Assembly (NCBI GenBank): GCA_003818675.1
Contig: RPPD01000033.1
Location: 1-10,341 of the forward strand
Length of the DNA stretch: 10,341 nucleotides
Direction: 5' to 3'
Source of the DNA: Spirochaetaceae bacterium
GTDB taxonomy: Bacteria > Spirochaetota > Spirochaetia > SZUA-6 > RPPD01
This document shows positions 1-7,005 of this stretch, in pieces (within the stretch, counting starts at the first letter, position 1; every line of letters starts with the position of its first letter). A program made the position numbers and the translations under genes. The notes under the pieces are model-generated. The model searched no databases. It was not told the DNA's origin and worked only from the letters and a program-made list of their open reading frames with translations.

Positions 1-350
1 ATGTGGATGCGCATGAGTATTTCAAGAGGGAAGGTAATGACGTGTATTGCGTCATCCCTGTAAGCATAGCACAGGCTTCGCTTGGTGGTGAAATACTCGT
101 ACCGACTGTTGAGAATAAAAAGGTTAAGGTGAAGATTCCTGCGGGAACGCAGAACGGAAAGGTACTGCGTCTGAAGAATGAAGGGGTTCCTTACCTGAAC
201 ACGGGTTCAAGGCGAGGGGACATGTATATAGAAATTGTCGTGGATGTTCCGGAAAAGCTCTCTCCCAAGGCCAAAGAACTTCTGAAAGATTTATCCCGTG
301 AAATTGGAGAGGCCGAGTCTCCTGATCCTGTGAAACTCAAGGATTTGTAG
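1..350 (+). CDS. dnaJ: DnaJ chaperone, C-terminal part (5' end outside the window)
   Basis: This is the end of the Hsp40 co-chaperone DnaJ, which delivers unfolded clients to DnaK and stimulates its ATPase in the cytoplasm. The frame is open from the window edge (first full codon at 3), so the GTG at 3 is an internal valine, not a start. About 115 residues remain, covering the end of client-binding domain I, domain II and the dimerisation tail. Recognisable stretches are HEYFKREGNDVYC, the ASLGGEILVPT turn, KVKIPAGTQNGKVLRLKNEG, and RRGDMYIEI followed by a helical tail. The J domain, Gly/Phe region and zinc-finger repeats would lie upstream. The wording resembles spirochaete DnaJ proteins, which is an impression and not a search result. 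It converges on the sugar-epimerase gene with 23 bases between the stops, so this conserved gene marks the left border of the glycan region. Confidence 0.95.
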   Translation, partial: VDAHEYFKREGNDVYCVIPVSIAQASLGGEILVPTVENKKVKVKIPAGTQNGKVLRLKNEGVPYLNTGSRRGDMYIEIVVDVPEKLSPKAKELLKDLSREIGEAESPDPVKLKDL

Positions 351-373
351 ACCCGCAATTTTCGTATTTTCCA

Positions 374-1429
374 TCATTTGACTCCATAAAAAGCGCGATA
401 CCATGAAACAAAATTGTCTATTCCAGTTTTAATGGATGTTTTTGGTTTGTAGCCGAGTTCTTTTTCAAGGTCATTTGTATCAGCCCATGTGGCTTTCACG
501 TCTCCTGCCTGCATGGGTAAAAAGTTTTTTATTGCACTTTCGCCTAGAGCGTTTTCAAGAGCTGAAATGAAATCCATCAGTTTTACCGGATTTGAGTTTC
601 CAATATTGTATATCTTGTAGGGAGCGCAGGAACTGGAAGGGTCGGGTTTTTTCCCGCTCCATGATTTGTCAGGCGAGGGGACATGATCAATGGCGCATAC
701 GACACCATCGATAATGTCATCGATATATGTGAAATCCCGTATCATGTCTCCATTATTAAAAATATCGATGGGCATGCCCGCAAGAATGGATTTGGTGAAA
801 ATAAAAAGGGCCATATCAGGTCTTCCCCATGGACCATACACGGTAAAAAAGCGTAATGCTGTAGAGGGTAGACCAAAAAGGTGGCTGTAACAATGGGCCA
901 TAAGCTCGTTGCTTTTTTTGCTTGCTGCGTAAAGGCTTATGGGGTGATCCACGTTGTCATGCGTGGAAAAGGGCATGGTCTCGTTCAGGCCATAAACCGA
1001 GGAACTTGAGGCGTAGACAAGGTGCTTGATATTGTTGTGTCTGCATGCCTCAAGTATGTTCAGGAAACCCGTAATATTGCTTTCAGTATAGGTTTCCGGA
1101 TGTGTCAGACTGTACCGTACTCCAGCCTGGGCTGCGAGATTGCAGACCATGTCAAAATGTTCCGCAGAAAAGAGAGCGTTGATTTCTTTTTTTTGCACAA
1201 GGTCAAGCTGGATGAAGCGGTAATTGCGATATTGGGAACTTTGTGTAATTGTATTAACGGCAAGTGACACAGGATCAATTCCGGTTTCCGCAAGACGGCC
1301 ATGCTTTATGCTGATATCATAGTAATCATTGACAGAATCCAGGCCAACAACTTCGTCTCCGCGCTGTATCAGACGTTTTGCAAGATGAAAACCAATAAAT
1401 CCCGCTGTGCCTGTGACAAGAATTTTCAT
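374..1429 (-). CDS. NAD-dependent sugar epimerase, probably UDP-glucuronate 4-epimerase
   Basis: This is an extended short-chain dehydrogenase/reductase (351 aa). It most likely interconverts UDP-glucuronate and UDP-galacturonate in the cytoplasm to supply a donor for surface glycans. Visible features are the Rossmann GTAGFIG motif at residues 7-13, DSVNDYYD at 31-38, the [11 protein letters not shown] stretch at 97-107, the catalytic serine region SSSSVYG at 141-147, the YAASK motif (Tyr167, Lys171), and [15 protein letters not shown] at 193-207. The DSVNDYYD and GPWGRPDMA wording is characteristic of the GlcA 4-epimerase branch rather than GalE or RmlB. Length is normal for the family. The ATG overlaps the TAA of the upstream glycosyltransferase by one base (TAATG), with a purine-rich AAGGCGGG just before it, so translation is probably coupled. 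It is the last gene of a three-gene minus-strand unit. Exact substrate specificity is inferred; a UDP-glucose or UDP-GlcNAc epimerase is less likely. Confidence 0.9.
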   Translation of the reverse strand: MKILVTGTAGFIGFHLAKRLIQRGDEVVGLDSVNDYYDISIKHGRLAETGIDPVSLAVNTITQSSQYRNYRFIQLDLVQKKEINALFSAEHFDMVCNLAAQAGVRYSLTHPETYTESNITGFLNILEACRHNNIKHLVYASSSSVYGLNETMPFSTHDNVDHPISLYAASKKSNELMAHCYSHLFGLPSTALRFFTVYGPWGRPDMALFIFTKSILAGMPIDIFNNGDMIRDFTYIDDIIDGVVCAIDHVPSPDKSWSGKKPDPSSSCAPYKIYNIGNSNPVKLMDFISALENALGESAIKNFLPMQAGDVKATWADTNDLEKELGYKPKTSIKTGIDNFVSWYRAFYGVK

Positions 1430-2565
1430 TATTGCCCGCCTTGTTTGTGTTTGAAAACTGATTGAATGACATCTGAATATGCATTGATGACAATTTTCTC
1501 GTCGAACTCTCGTTCCATTTTATTGCGTCCTGCCATACCCATGGTTTCGCGTTCCTTGGCTGGCATGGAAATCATTTTCAACATTTTTTCAGAGAGGTCT
1601 TGCGGATCACGTATGCGGCATAGAAATCCGGTCACATTGTCATCAACAGCGTCCCTGCATCCTGGCCAGTCCGTGGTAATGATGGGTTTGGCCATCGCAG
1701 CTGATTCAAGAAGAGAACGGGGGACACCTTCACGATAATAAGATGGGAGAACTATGCAGTCACTTTTCCTGATATACTCGCGGATGGAATCCGTTGGTCC
1801 AAGATACGTTATGATGCCTGACTCCGACCATTGTTGAATGGTATCGCGGGGAACACATGATGGATTCAATGGATCAATGGATCCTACAAGCAGAAACCTT
1901 GTATTTGGAAATCGAGAATATACTTTCTTTGCAGCTTCATGATATTCCCTGATTCCCTTTTCCCACAGGATGCGAGTAAAAAGAAGAAATGTAAAATGCT
2001 CATTTTTTATGGGGAGAGACGGGGAAAATTGATCAAGATTGACACCCGAACCCGGAAGACGAAGAGATATTTGTTTGCAGACTATTCTTTTTGAGAGAAG
2101 TTGTGCGAGGTCATCATTATTCTGGAAAAAAACCGTTAAAGAACGCTTCAAAGCAATCCTGTACAGTAAGCTGACTGCATGAGTGAGGAGGTTGTTGCCC
2201 TGAAATACTGCGCCAAGGCCGGTAATATTGTTGATGTATGGTATTCTGAGGAGAGAACAGGCAATGCTTGCGTAAATATTGGGTTTTATCGTGTAATTGA
2301 GAACGCATCCAGGATGTAAATGTTTCAGTTTAATGAACAACATGACAAAAAGGATCAAGTCGCTGACAGGATTTTTTGAATTCCCCTTCATTCTGATATT
2401 GAGCGTTTTTACCCCATTTTCCTGAAGTGCAGTCTCTGCGGAATCGTATGGCGCGATTGCGAATACGGAATAACCCTTGCAAATTAAATGCCTGATAAGG
2501 TTCAGCCTGAAGTTTTTGACTGCCCACATTGTGTTATAGATTATACAGATTGATTTAGGCCGCAT
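1429..2565 (-). CDS. Glycosyltransferase family 4 (GT-B fold)
   Basis: This 378-residue cytoplasmic or membrane-associated retaining glycosyltransferase adds a sugar from a nucleotide donor to a lipid-linked or growing glycan. The N-terminal acceptor domain (about 1-180) contains [14 protein letters not shown] at 90-103 and NNITGLG at 112-118, wording typical of the CapM/WbpT/PglA-like group of GT4 enzymes. The linker [11 protein letters not shown] at 172-182 leads into the donor domain (about 190-370). That domain has the E-x7-E signature: Glu279 and Glu287 in EGVPRSLLE, followed by [13 protein letters not shown]. No clear transmembrane helix; the hydrophobic stretch around 69-79 is short. 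The ATG has an AGGA five bases upstream, directly after the TAG of the preceding gene, and the stop overlaps the epimerase start. Co-location with a UDP-GlcA epimerase makes a hexuronate donor possible, but this is inference. Donor and acceptor cannot be read from the sequence. Confidence 0.9.
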   Translation of the reverse strand: MRPKSICIIYNTMWAVKNFRLNLIRHLICKGYSVFAIAPYDSAETALQENGVKTLNIRMKGNSKNPVSDLILFVMLFIKLKHLHPGCVLNYTIKPNIYASIACSLLRIPYINNITGLGAVFQGNNLLTHAVSLLYRIALKRSLTVFFQNNDDLAQLLSKRIVCKQISLRLPGSGVNLDQFSPSLPIKNEHFTFLLFTRILWEKGIREYHEAAKKVYSRFPNTRFLLVGSIDPLNPSCVPRDTIQQWSESGIITYLGPTDSIREYIRKSDCIVLPSYYREGVPRSLLESAAMAKPIITTDWPGCRDAVDDNVTGFLCRIRDPQDLSEKMLKMISMPAKERETMGMAGRNKMEREFDEKIVINAYSDVIQSVFKHKQGGQ

Positions 2566-2575
2566 TTTTTTCCTG

Positions 2576-3637
2576 CTAGTTTTTTATGAGACCAAGAATT
2601 GACTCCAGGCGATCGTCTATGGTCCTGGCCTGACTGATAAATACGTCAAAAGCATTGTGGACAATGCGATTGCGTTCAGCCTCATTTCCCAGGTAGTATT
2701 CGCCCTTTTGTACGAGATCTTTGCCGTCCCAGTCGAAGGGAACATATGTCTCATATGGTACAAAAATGTCAGGCCATGTTTCCAGATGGCCCATTTCCGG
2801 TTTTAAAAGCAGACTTCCGTTCAATACAGCTTCAAAATCACGAAAGCAGACTTCTCCCCATCCGAAGGGACTCAAGGTTATCTTGCAGTTTTTTATTTCC
2901 TTGTTGTACTGGTTCTGTGGCACTTTCCCGGTCAAAAAACGGGGATTATCGCGAATTTTATCCAGCATTATATTCCTGTGAAACAGCAGGGTCGGCCGCT
3001 TCGGGCCTCCCCAACGGGCATGAATATCGAACAGACCTTTGTTTTCCGGAAACCTGTCAGGTACAGTTACATTTTTGTGGAAAGGCCTGACACATTTAGC
3101 ATTGACGGTACGTGCAAAAAAAACAGCAGATCGCTGGCGGAGCTTAAGTTTTGGAAAGTCGCCAATGCCAATATTCCAGCCAACCTTGAGCTTGTCCGCC
3201 AGAGACAAGTCAGTTATCACTTCACGCTTTCGCGGATCAGGATCATTGATTCCATGATCAATATGGTAATGCTCGGTAAAAAGTTCATCGCCGTATAAAA
3301 CCTTTTGATACAGTGATTTGTCCTTAAACAAACTCTTGTTGAAAAACATGTCTACATAAGGCAGTACTTCAGGCCTGAGTATTCCACCGCCTGCATTGCC
3401 GTTGAAGAAAAAGATTGTCCTGTACTTGTCCCTGAGCTTTTTCAATTGTTCCATGTCAACATAATCGGGTTTGAGGAACCATCTGTCCATGAACAGAATC
3501 TTGTTTTTGTCACTCGCAAGACAGTATTGCGGATTACATGTAAAACTGAACATGTTTTGATGTTTAGAGAACAGGAATGGTTTCATGCTGTTAAACAGGC
3601 TGATCCGGTCAAAAAATGCCAGTACGGTAATTTTCAC
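2576..3637 (-). CDS. Exostosin-like / GT1-type glycosyltransferase
   Basis: This 353-residue protein is probably a glycosyltransferase. The best evidence is a C-terminal block at 255-292 that begins LSPFGWGEVCFRDFEA and continues VLNGSLLLKPEMGHLETW. Such a block, with an invariant-looking Arg-Asp-Phe-Glu and a following Lys-Pro, resembles the nucleotide-sugar half of exostosin-like and CgeB-like GT-B enzymes. The N-terminal half (MKITVLAFFDRI, then FFFNGNAGGGI at 76-86) is plausible as an acceptor domain but I do not recognise it specifically. There is no signal peptide, and the protein is rich in aromatic and basic residues as is common for membrane-associated GTs. It starts with GTG, supported by a strong GGGAG seven bases upstream. 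It is the first gene of the minus-strand unit, ten bases before the GT4 gene, and faces away from the other GT across the divergent region. A non-catalytic glycan-related role cannot be excluded. Confidence 0.7.
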   Translation of the reverse strand: MKITVLAFFDRISLFNSMKPFLFSKHQNMFSFTCNPQYCLASDKNKILFMDRWFLKPDYVDMEQLKKLRDKYRTIFFFNGNAGGGILRPEVLPYVDMFFNKSLFKDKSLYQKVLYGDELFTEHYHIDHGINDPDPRKREVITDLSLADKLKVGWNIGIGDFPKLKLRQRSAVFFARTVNAKCVRPFHKNVTVPDRFPENKGLFDIHARWGGPKRPTLLFHRNIMLDKIRDNPRFLTGKVPQNQYNKEIKNCKITLSPFGWGEVCFRDFEAVLNGSLLLKPEMGHLETWPDIFVPYETYVPFDWDGKDLVQKGEYYLGNEAERNRIVHNAFDVFISQARTIDDRLESILGLIKN

Positions 3638-3644
3638 GTATTTT

Positions 3645-3649
3645 CTCCC
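3645..3649 (-). promoter_or_regulatory. Ribosome binding site deciding the GTG start of the exostosin-like gene
   Basis: On the minus strand the sequence reads GGGAG, seven bases before a GTG at 3637. It is the strongest Shine-Dalgarno match in this region. It supports the GTG start, which places the protein start exactly at MKITVLAFFDRI. Confidence 0.7.
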
Positions 3650-3657
3650 GCTTCTTT

Positions 3658-3684
3658 TCTATACCCATGTAATTGTTTTTTCAA
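3658..3684 (-). promoter_or_regulatory. Possible weak promoter for the minus-strand glycan unit
   Basis: On the minus strand TTGAAA (3679-3684) and TATAGA (3658-3663) are separated by 15 bases, with a GGG just before the -10-like box. The spacing is short and the -10 matches only four of six consensus bases. I list it because a promoter for the 3637-374 unit must lie in this divergent gap and this is the best candidate I can see. Confidence 0.25.
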
Positions 3685-3697
3685 GTAAAAATATCGC

Positions 3698-3726
3698 TTG
3701 CAACAAAAAGTTTCAGAATGTATATT
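3698..3726 (+). promoter_or_regulatory. Sigma70-like promoter facing the right-hand GT4 gene
   Basis: TTGCAA (3698-3703) and TATATT (3721-3726) are separated by exactly 17 bases, giving four and five matches to the consensus hexamers. Transcription would begin near 3733. The site lies in an AT-rich divergent gap, where a promoter is expected. It falls inside the longest open version of the downstream ORF, so if it is the real promoter the ATG at 3585 cannot be the start of that protein on this transcript. Confidence 0.5.
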
Positions 3727-3729
3727 CTG
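3714..3729. promoter_or_regulatory. Perfect dyad over the -10 box, possible operator
   Basis: CAGAAT (3714-3719) and ATTCTG (3724-3729) form a perfect 6+6 inverted repeat around GTAT. It overlaps the predicted -10 hexamer at 3721-3726, a position where a bound dimeric repressor would block RNA polymerase. I do not recognise a specific regulator. It is not a LexA-type CTG-N10-CAG site, as the half-sites are in the opposite order. With the short AT-rich loop it would make only a weak RNA hairpin and has no following T-run adequate for a terminator. Confidence 0.35.
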
Positions 3730-3752
3730 TTTTATTGCGACAACCAACAAAC

Positions 3753-4931
3753 TTGAAAAAGAGGTCTATAACAATTCCTAAAATACAAAATTCAAAAAAG
3801 AATGATGGTCTCCGGGGCTGCGCAAGGATTGGAATATTTACGCGTCCAATCGACCAGGGATACAGCGGAAGCGGCCATTTCCTGCTTGAGATCGTCTGCC
3901 ACATGATGAAATTAAATGACGGCTCATTCGACTTCACCCTGATTCATTATGAAAAAAATGACAAGCCGATCTATGCCAGTGCCAAAGAACTGGTTGTCCC
4001 GCGTAATCCCCTGGCTGCGGCCGCAACTGTCCGTTCTGCGCGCTTTGACATCGTGCACTATGCACCCCTGTCGCCATACACGCCGTTTTGGGGAGTGAAA
4101 GCGAAGAAAGTGGCAATGGTGCTCGGAGCCGAGCCCTATCTGGTTCCAGAGCTGTACGGATTTGCACACAGGTTTCACGCGAAGTTCACCAAGCCATGGC
4201 TTGCAAAAAGAATGGACGCCCTGGTTACAGTCTCACAGACCAGTCGCGACTTTCTTGCGGTCAAGTATGCTGTTCCCGCTGAGAGGTTCACAGTCTGTCA
4301 CAGCGGAGTGGGACCTGCCTATAACCGACTGCCTGAGGCAGAGATCAAGGCTCCTGCAAAGTTCGGGATCAGGTCCCCCTATATTCTGCACTTAAGCAAT
4401 TTCTCAGAGAGAAAGAATCCAGAAACGATTATGCGAGGGTTCGCGGAATTTCGTAAAAGCACGCAGGGACAAGAGTCCACACTGGTTCTGGCCGGAAGAG
4501 GCTGGCGTAACGAGAGGACCCTTGCTCTTGCAGCGTCACTCGGTATAAGCAACTGCGTCGTGTTCCCGGGCTTTGTAAGCGAGCGGGAAGTTGTAGAACT
4601 TTTAAACGGAGCTCTCTGCTTTTTATTTCCTTCTCTTGCAGAGGGTTTCGGTATGCCAAATATTGAGGCAATGGCTTGCGGCTGTCCAGTAATCACCTCA
4701 AGTGTTTTCGCTATCCCTGAAGTCGTTGGAGACGCGGCACTGCTGCTTGATAATCCGCGAGATCATTTGGCAGCAGCTAAAGCCATGAACTCCCTGGTTT
4801 CAGACAGCAAACTGCGAAAATCGCTTGTGGAACGCGGGTTTAAGCGGATAGAGGCTTTTTCCTGGAATGACAGCGCGCGATCACTGCTTGATCTCTATAA
4901 AAAAATGCTTGGCACTGTTGTGTCAAGATAG
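3753..4931 (+). CDS. Glycosyltransferase family 4; start codon unresolved
   Basis: This is a GT-B fold retaining glycosyltransferase of the GT4 family (MtfB-like wording). The acceptor domain opens with RIGIFTRPIDQGYSGSGHF, coded from 3825, and contains DIVHYAPLSPYTPFWG and the linker region AERFTVCHSGVGPAYNRLP. The donor domain has ILHLSNFSERKNP, the loop FPGFVSEREVVELL, and the E-x7-E signature EGFGMPNIE followed by AMACGCPVITSS. The frame is open from an ATG at 3585, but that would add about 78 unrelated residues, overlap the divergent gene by 53 bases and start upstream of the predicted promoter. The last conventional start before the domain is TTG at 3753, used here without a visible ribosome site. 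ATT at 3774 has AGAGG nine bases upstream. A one-base loss in the G run at 3814-3817 would instead explain the out-of-frame ATGATG at 3802. The coding part is GC-rich (35 of 60 bases at 4021-4080) compared with its neighbours. The stop lies 26 bases before the kinase gene. Confidence 0.85.
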   Translation: MKKRSITIPKIQNSKKNDGLRGCARIGIFTRPIDQGYSGSGHFLLEIVCHMMKLNDGSFDFTLIHYEKNDKPIYASAKELVVPRNPLAAAATVRSARFDIVHYAPLSPYTPFWGVKAKKVAMVLGAEPYLVPELYGFAHRFHAKFTKPWLAKRMDALVTVSQTSRDFLAVKYAVPAERFTVCHSGVGPAYNRLPEAEIKAPAKFGIRSPYILHLSNFSERKNPETIMRGFAEFRKSTQGQESTLVLAGRGWRNERTLALAASLGISNCVVFPGFVSEREVVELLNGALCFLFPSLAEGFGMPNIEAMACGCPVITSSVFAIPEVVGDAALLLDNPRDHLAAAKAMNSLVSDSKLRKSLVERGFKRIEAFSWNDSARSLLDLYKKMLGTVVSR

Positions 4932-4957
4932 GCAAGATATAGGATGATGTTTCAATA

Positions 4958-5677
4958 ATGAAAGAGATGCTGAAGAAACCAGTGTTTGTTGAGTTTATCG
5001 GAATGCCCGGTTCAGGAAAAACAACCCTGTCACATTGTGCCGCAGGAATACTTCGTGAAAAGGGCATGAAAATAGAGGAATCGACATATCATATTAACGA
5101 TGAAATGAAATCAATTCAGAGATATATGATAAAAACATGGTATACAATAAAACTCGTGATTTTAAAACCATCATGGGCAATAACATGGATCTCCCTGATT
5201 ATAAAATCCAGACAAAATACATTGAAAGATTTGATTTTAATGATAATAAATTGTTTTTATATTCTTGAAATATACAGAAATGGAATGCTTAAATATGACA
5301 TTTATTTCCTGGATCAGGGAATACTGCAGGCTCTTGTGTCCTTGAACTATGAAGCCAATGGAAATATTTTTAATGAAAAAAATCTTGCACATGTTTTACA
5401 ATTTATTTCAAATCTGACTTTACGCATTGTATTTGTTGAAATTGATGATAATTCAATTGCTCAACGACTTAAGAGAAGGGATAAAAAGCAAAGTCGGATG
5501 GAGTCAGGAAAAAACAGCAATGATTTCATGAATATTATTCATGAAGCCAAAATAAAAATGGATAAAATATGCACAATTATTTTCAAAGAATTGAAGCAAA
5601 CTGAAGTTCTAACAGTAAATAATCCTGATTCAAACAGCTATTTGACCGCAGCGAATAATATTGCTGATTTGTTATAA
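4958..5677 (+). CDS. P-loop NTPase, nucleotide/sugar-kinase-like, function unknown
   Basis: This 239-residue protein carries a clear Walker A motif, GMPGSGKTT at residues 15-23, at the end of the first beta strand. That position is typical of thymidylate-kinase and other small-molecule kinase folds. A Walker B-like strand (IYFLDQG, 115-121, Asp119) and a second strand VFVEID at 158-163 follow. A basic segment RLKRRDKKQSRME at 170-182 looks like the mobile LID that closes over ATP in nucleoside-monophosphate-type kinases. There is no transmembrane segment I trust, although 60-105 is rich in Ile, Leu and Trp. Such uncharacterised kinases are common in polysaccharide clusters, where the substrate could be a sugar, lipid or nucleotide. 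The start at 4958 has only AGGA 13 bases upstream; Met4 (4967) is an alternative. The gene is strikingly AT-rich (15 G+C of 60 at 5101-5160), which suggests a different origin from the preceding GT gene. It converges on the permease gene with 14 bases between. Confidence 0.75.
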   Translation: MKEMLKKPVFVEFIGMPGSGKTTLSHCAAGILREKGMKIEESTYHINDEMKSIQRYMIKTWYTIKLVILKPSWAITWISLIIKSRQNTLKDLILMIINCFYILEIYRNGMLKYDIYFLDQGILQALVSLNYEANGNIFNEKNLAHVLQFISNLTLRIVFVEIDDNSIAQRLKRRDKKQSRMESGKNSNDFMNIIHEAKIKMDKICTIIFKELKQTEVLTVNNPDSNSYLTAANNIADLL

Positions 5678-5691
5678 GGATTTAAGTGCTG

Positions 5692-7002
5692 TCACGCATG
5701 AGATTCGCCTGATAAAATATCCGGTAATTTGGCCCTGGATATCCTTGCCGCGGGAATCCAGACTGCAGGCAGGGTTGTAATGACCATGATCGCGATGTTG
5801 GTGATCATCAGGTTCTGGGTAAAGGCAGCGGTCAGCCTGCCTTTGTGAAGGAAAATCTCAAATCCGGGAATCCAGGCATATGAAAAAAGTGAAAGAATCC
5901 AGATGAAGAACAATGCCAGGATGAATCCTGCGAAGAGCGCTGCAAAAAGCAAAAACAGGCACTCTATGACAAGCACGCCCTGTGTTAACATTGATTCCAT
6001 GCCCATGACCCGGATAGTACCTATTTCGCGCGCGCGTTCATGAAGGATCAGGCGATAGGTTACCGAGATACTGGCAAGTGCAATAATGATCATCATAACA
6101 TATAAAAAATAGGAGATAAGCTTCATGGCTGTAAGAAGATCTCCAACCTGGGAAATATAGGAATTCAGCGTGACAACCGAGTAATGAAAGCCGGGATATT
6201 TATCGGATCCGGAAATTTCGCTTTCCAAACTGTCACGATCATCAACCAATGGGCCCATGGGAAATTTTTTTTCAAGAAGTGAATGAATACGAGCCGCCTG
6301 GTCAAATTGATAGGCTGGTTCTGTATTGACAAAATAAAAGCCAATCCAGGAACATTCACCAGGCGCATAGCCAATCAGCGAATTGAGTTTTTCAAGACTG
6401 ATAAAGCATTTATAGTAACCGAAAATGCTGTTGTCGCGGATGATTCCCTTTACAATAAAAATACCGGTATTTTTTGGCCCGTCTTTAGGTGTGACCTCAA
6501 GAACCAGATCATCACCAACCCGCGCCTGCAGCTCCTCTGCGACGGAAGAGGAAATGAGAATTCCATTTTCCAGTGATTGAAAATCGGGCAAGGCATCTGT
6601 AAAGTCAAGTTCGGCGAAATCAGACTTTTCATTTTCCCAATCAATTCCGAACAAGTATTTCTGCTTTACCGATGAGCCTGCAAAATGAAGAACGCCTCTT
6701 GAATTTAGCATGGTGCGGAATACAGCCTTGCTGTAGGTGAATCCGGAAGAGTCAATTGTTTTGATTATTTCACCTGCATTTGCAATCTTGTCTCTTCCAT
6801 CGTCAAATCCAATGGCAAATACATGCCCGCCGTAGTGGTTCTCCGCTGCACGGAATACATTACGGGACATGCCCTCGGTGAGCGTGGTGATTGATGTGAT
6901 GACGGCAAAACTGAAAGCCAAAATTGAAAGCAGGAAAAAATATCTACGAAAATGACTTCGAAGGTATTTCCAGGCTAAACTGATTATGTTGCCAATGGTC
7001 AT
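5692..7002 (-). CDS. FtsX-fold ABC transporter permease (LolC/E-MacB type), second subunit
   Basis: This 436-residue inner-membrane permease has the four-helix plan of the FtsX/LolC/MacB family. One helix lies near the N-terminus (about 21-41), a large extracytoplasmic domain spans about 42-293, and three helices follow at about 294-316, 342-372 and 396-418. The cytoplasmic coupling helix after the second helix reads ERAREIGTIRVMGM (322-335), the usual contact with the ATPase. The C-terminus ends with ARISRAKLPDILSG, the typical family tail. The gene starts at an ATG, two bases after the TAG stop of the other permease, with AGGA six or seven bases upstream inside the end of that gene. With that permease and the ATPase it should form a heterodimeric exporter acting like LolCDE (lipoproteins) or MacB (peptides, siderophores, toxins). 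Cargo cannot be read. It is the last gene of the minus-strand unit. Confidence 0.88.
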   Translation of the reverse strand: MTIGNIISLAWKYLRSHFRRYFFLLSILAFSFAVITSITTLTEGMSRNVFRAAENHYGGHVFAIGFDDGRDKIANAGEIIKTIDSSGFTYSKAVFRTMLNSRGVLHFAGSSVKQKYLFGIDWENEKSDFAELDFTDALPDFQSLENGILISSSVAEELQARVGDDLVLEVTPKDGPKNTGIFIVKGIIRDNSIFGYYKCFISLEKLNSLIGYAPGECSWIGFYFVNTEPAYQFDQAARIHSLLEKKFPMGPLVDDRDSLESEISGSDKYPGFHYSVVTLNSYISQVGDLLTAMKLISYFLYVMMIIIALASISVTYRLILHERAREIGTIRVMGMESMLTQGVLVIECLFLLFAALFAGFILALFFIWILSLFSYAWIPGFEIFLHKGRLTAAFTQNLMITNIAIMVITTLPAVWIPAARISRAKLPDILSGESHA

Positions 7003-7005
7003 TTG

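Noticed and set aside
1..5. GTG at position 3 as a real start of a small protein.
   Set aside because: The frame is open to the window edge and the translation begins in the middle of DnaJ, so this is an internal valine.
211..685. The 14-base string GGCGAGGGGACATG occurs twice, at 211-224 and 672-685.
   Set aside because: The copies lie inside two unrelated genes, in coding context on opposite strands. One chance repeat of this length is not surprising in 10 kb, and no flanking similarity extends it.
3585..3752. Possible N-terminal membrane anchor on the GT4 protein (hydrophobic residues about 13-33 of the longest ORF).
   Set aside because: The stretch is the antisense of the divergent gene's start plus AT-rich non-coding DNA, which yields hydrophobic codons by chance, and the likely promoter lies downstream of its ATG.
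5678..5691. Possible bidirectional terminator between the convergent kinase and permease genes.
   Set aside because: The 14-base gap and its flanks show no GC-rich stem followed by a T run in either direction.
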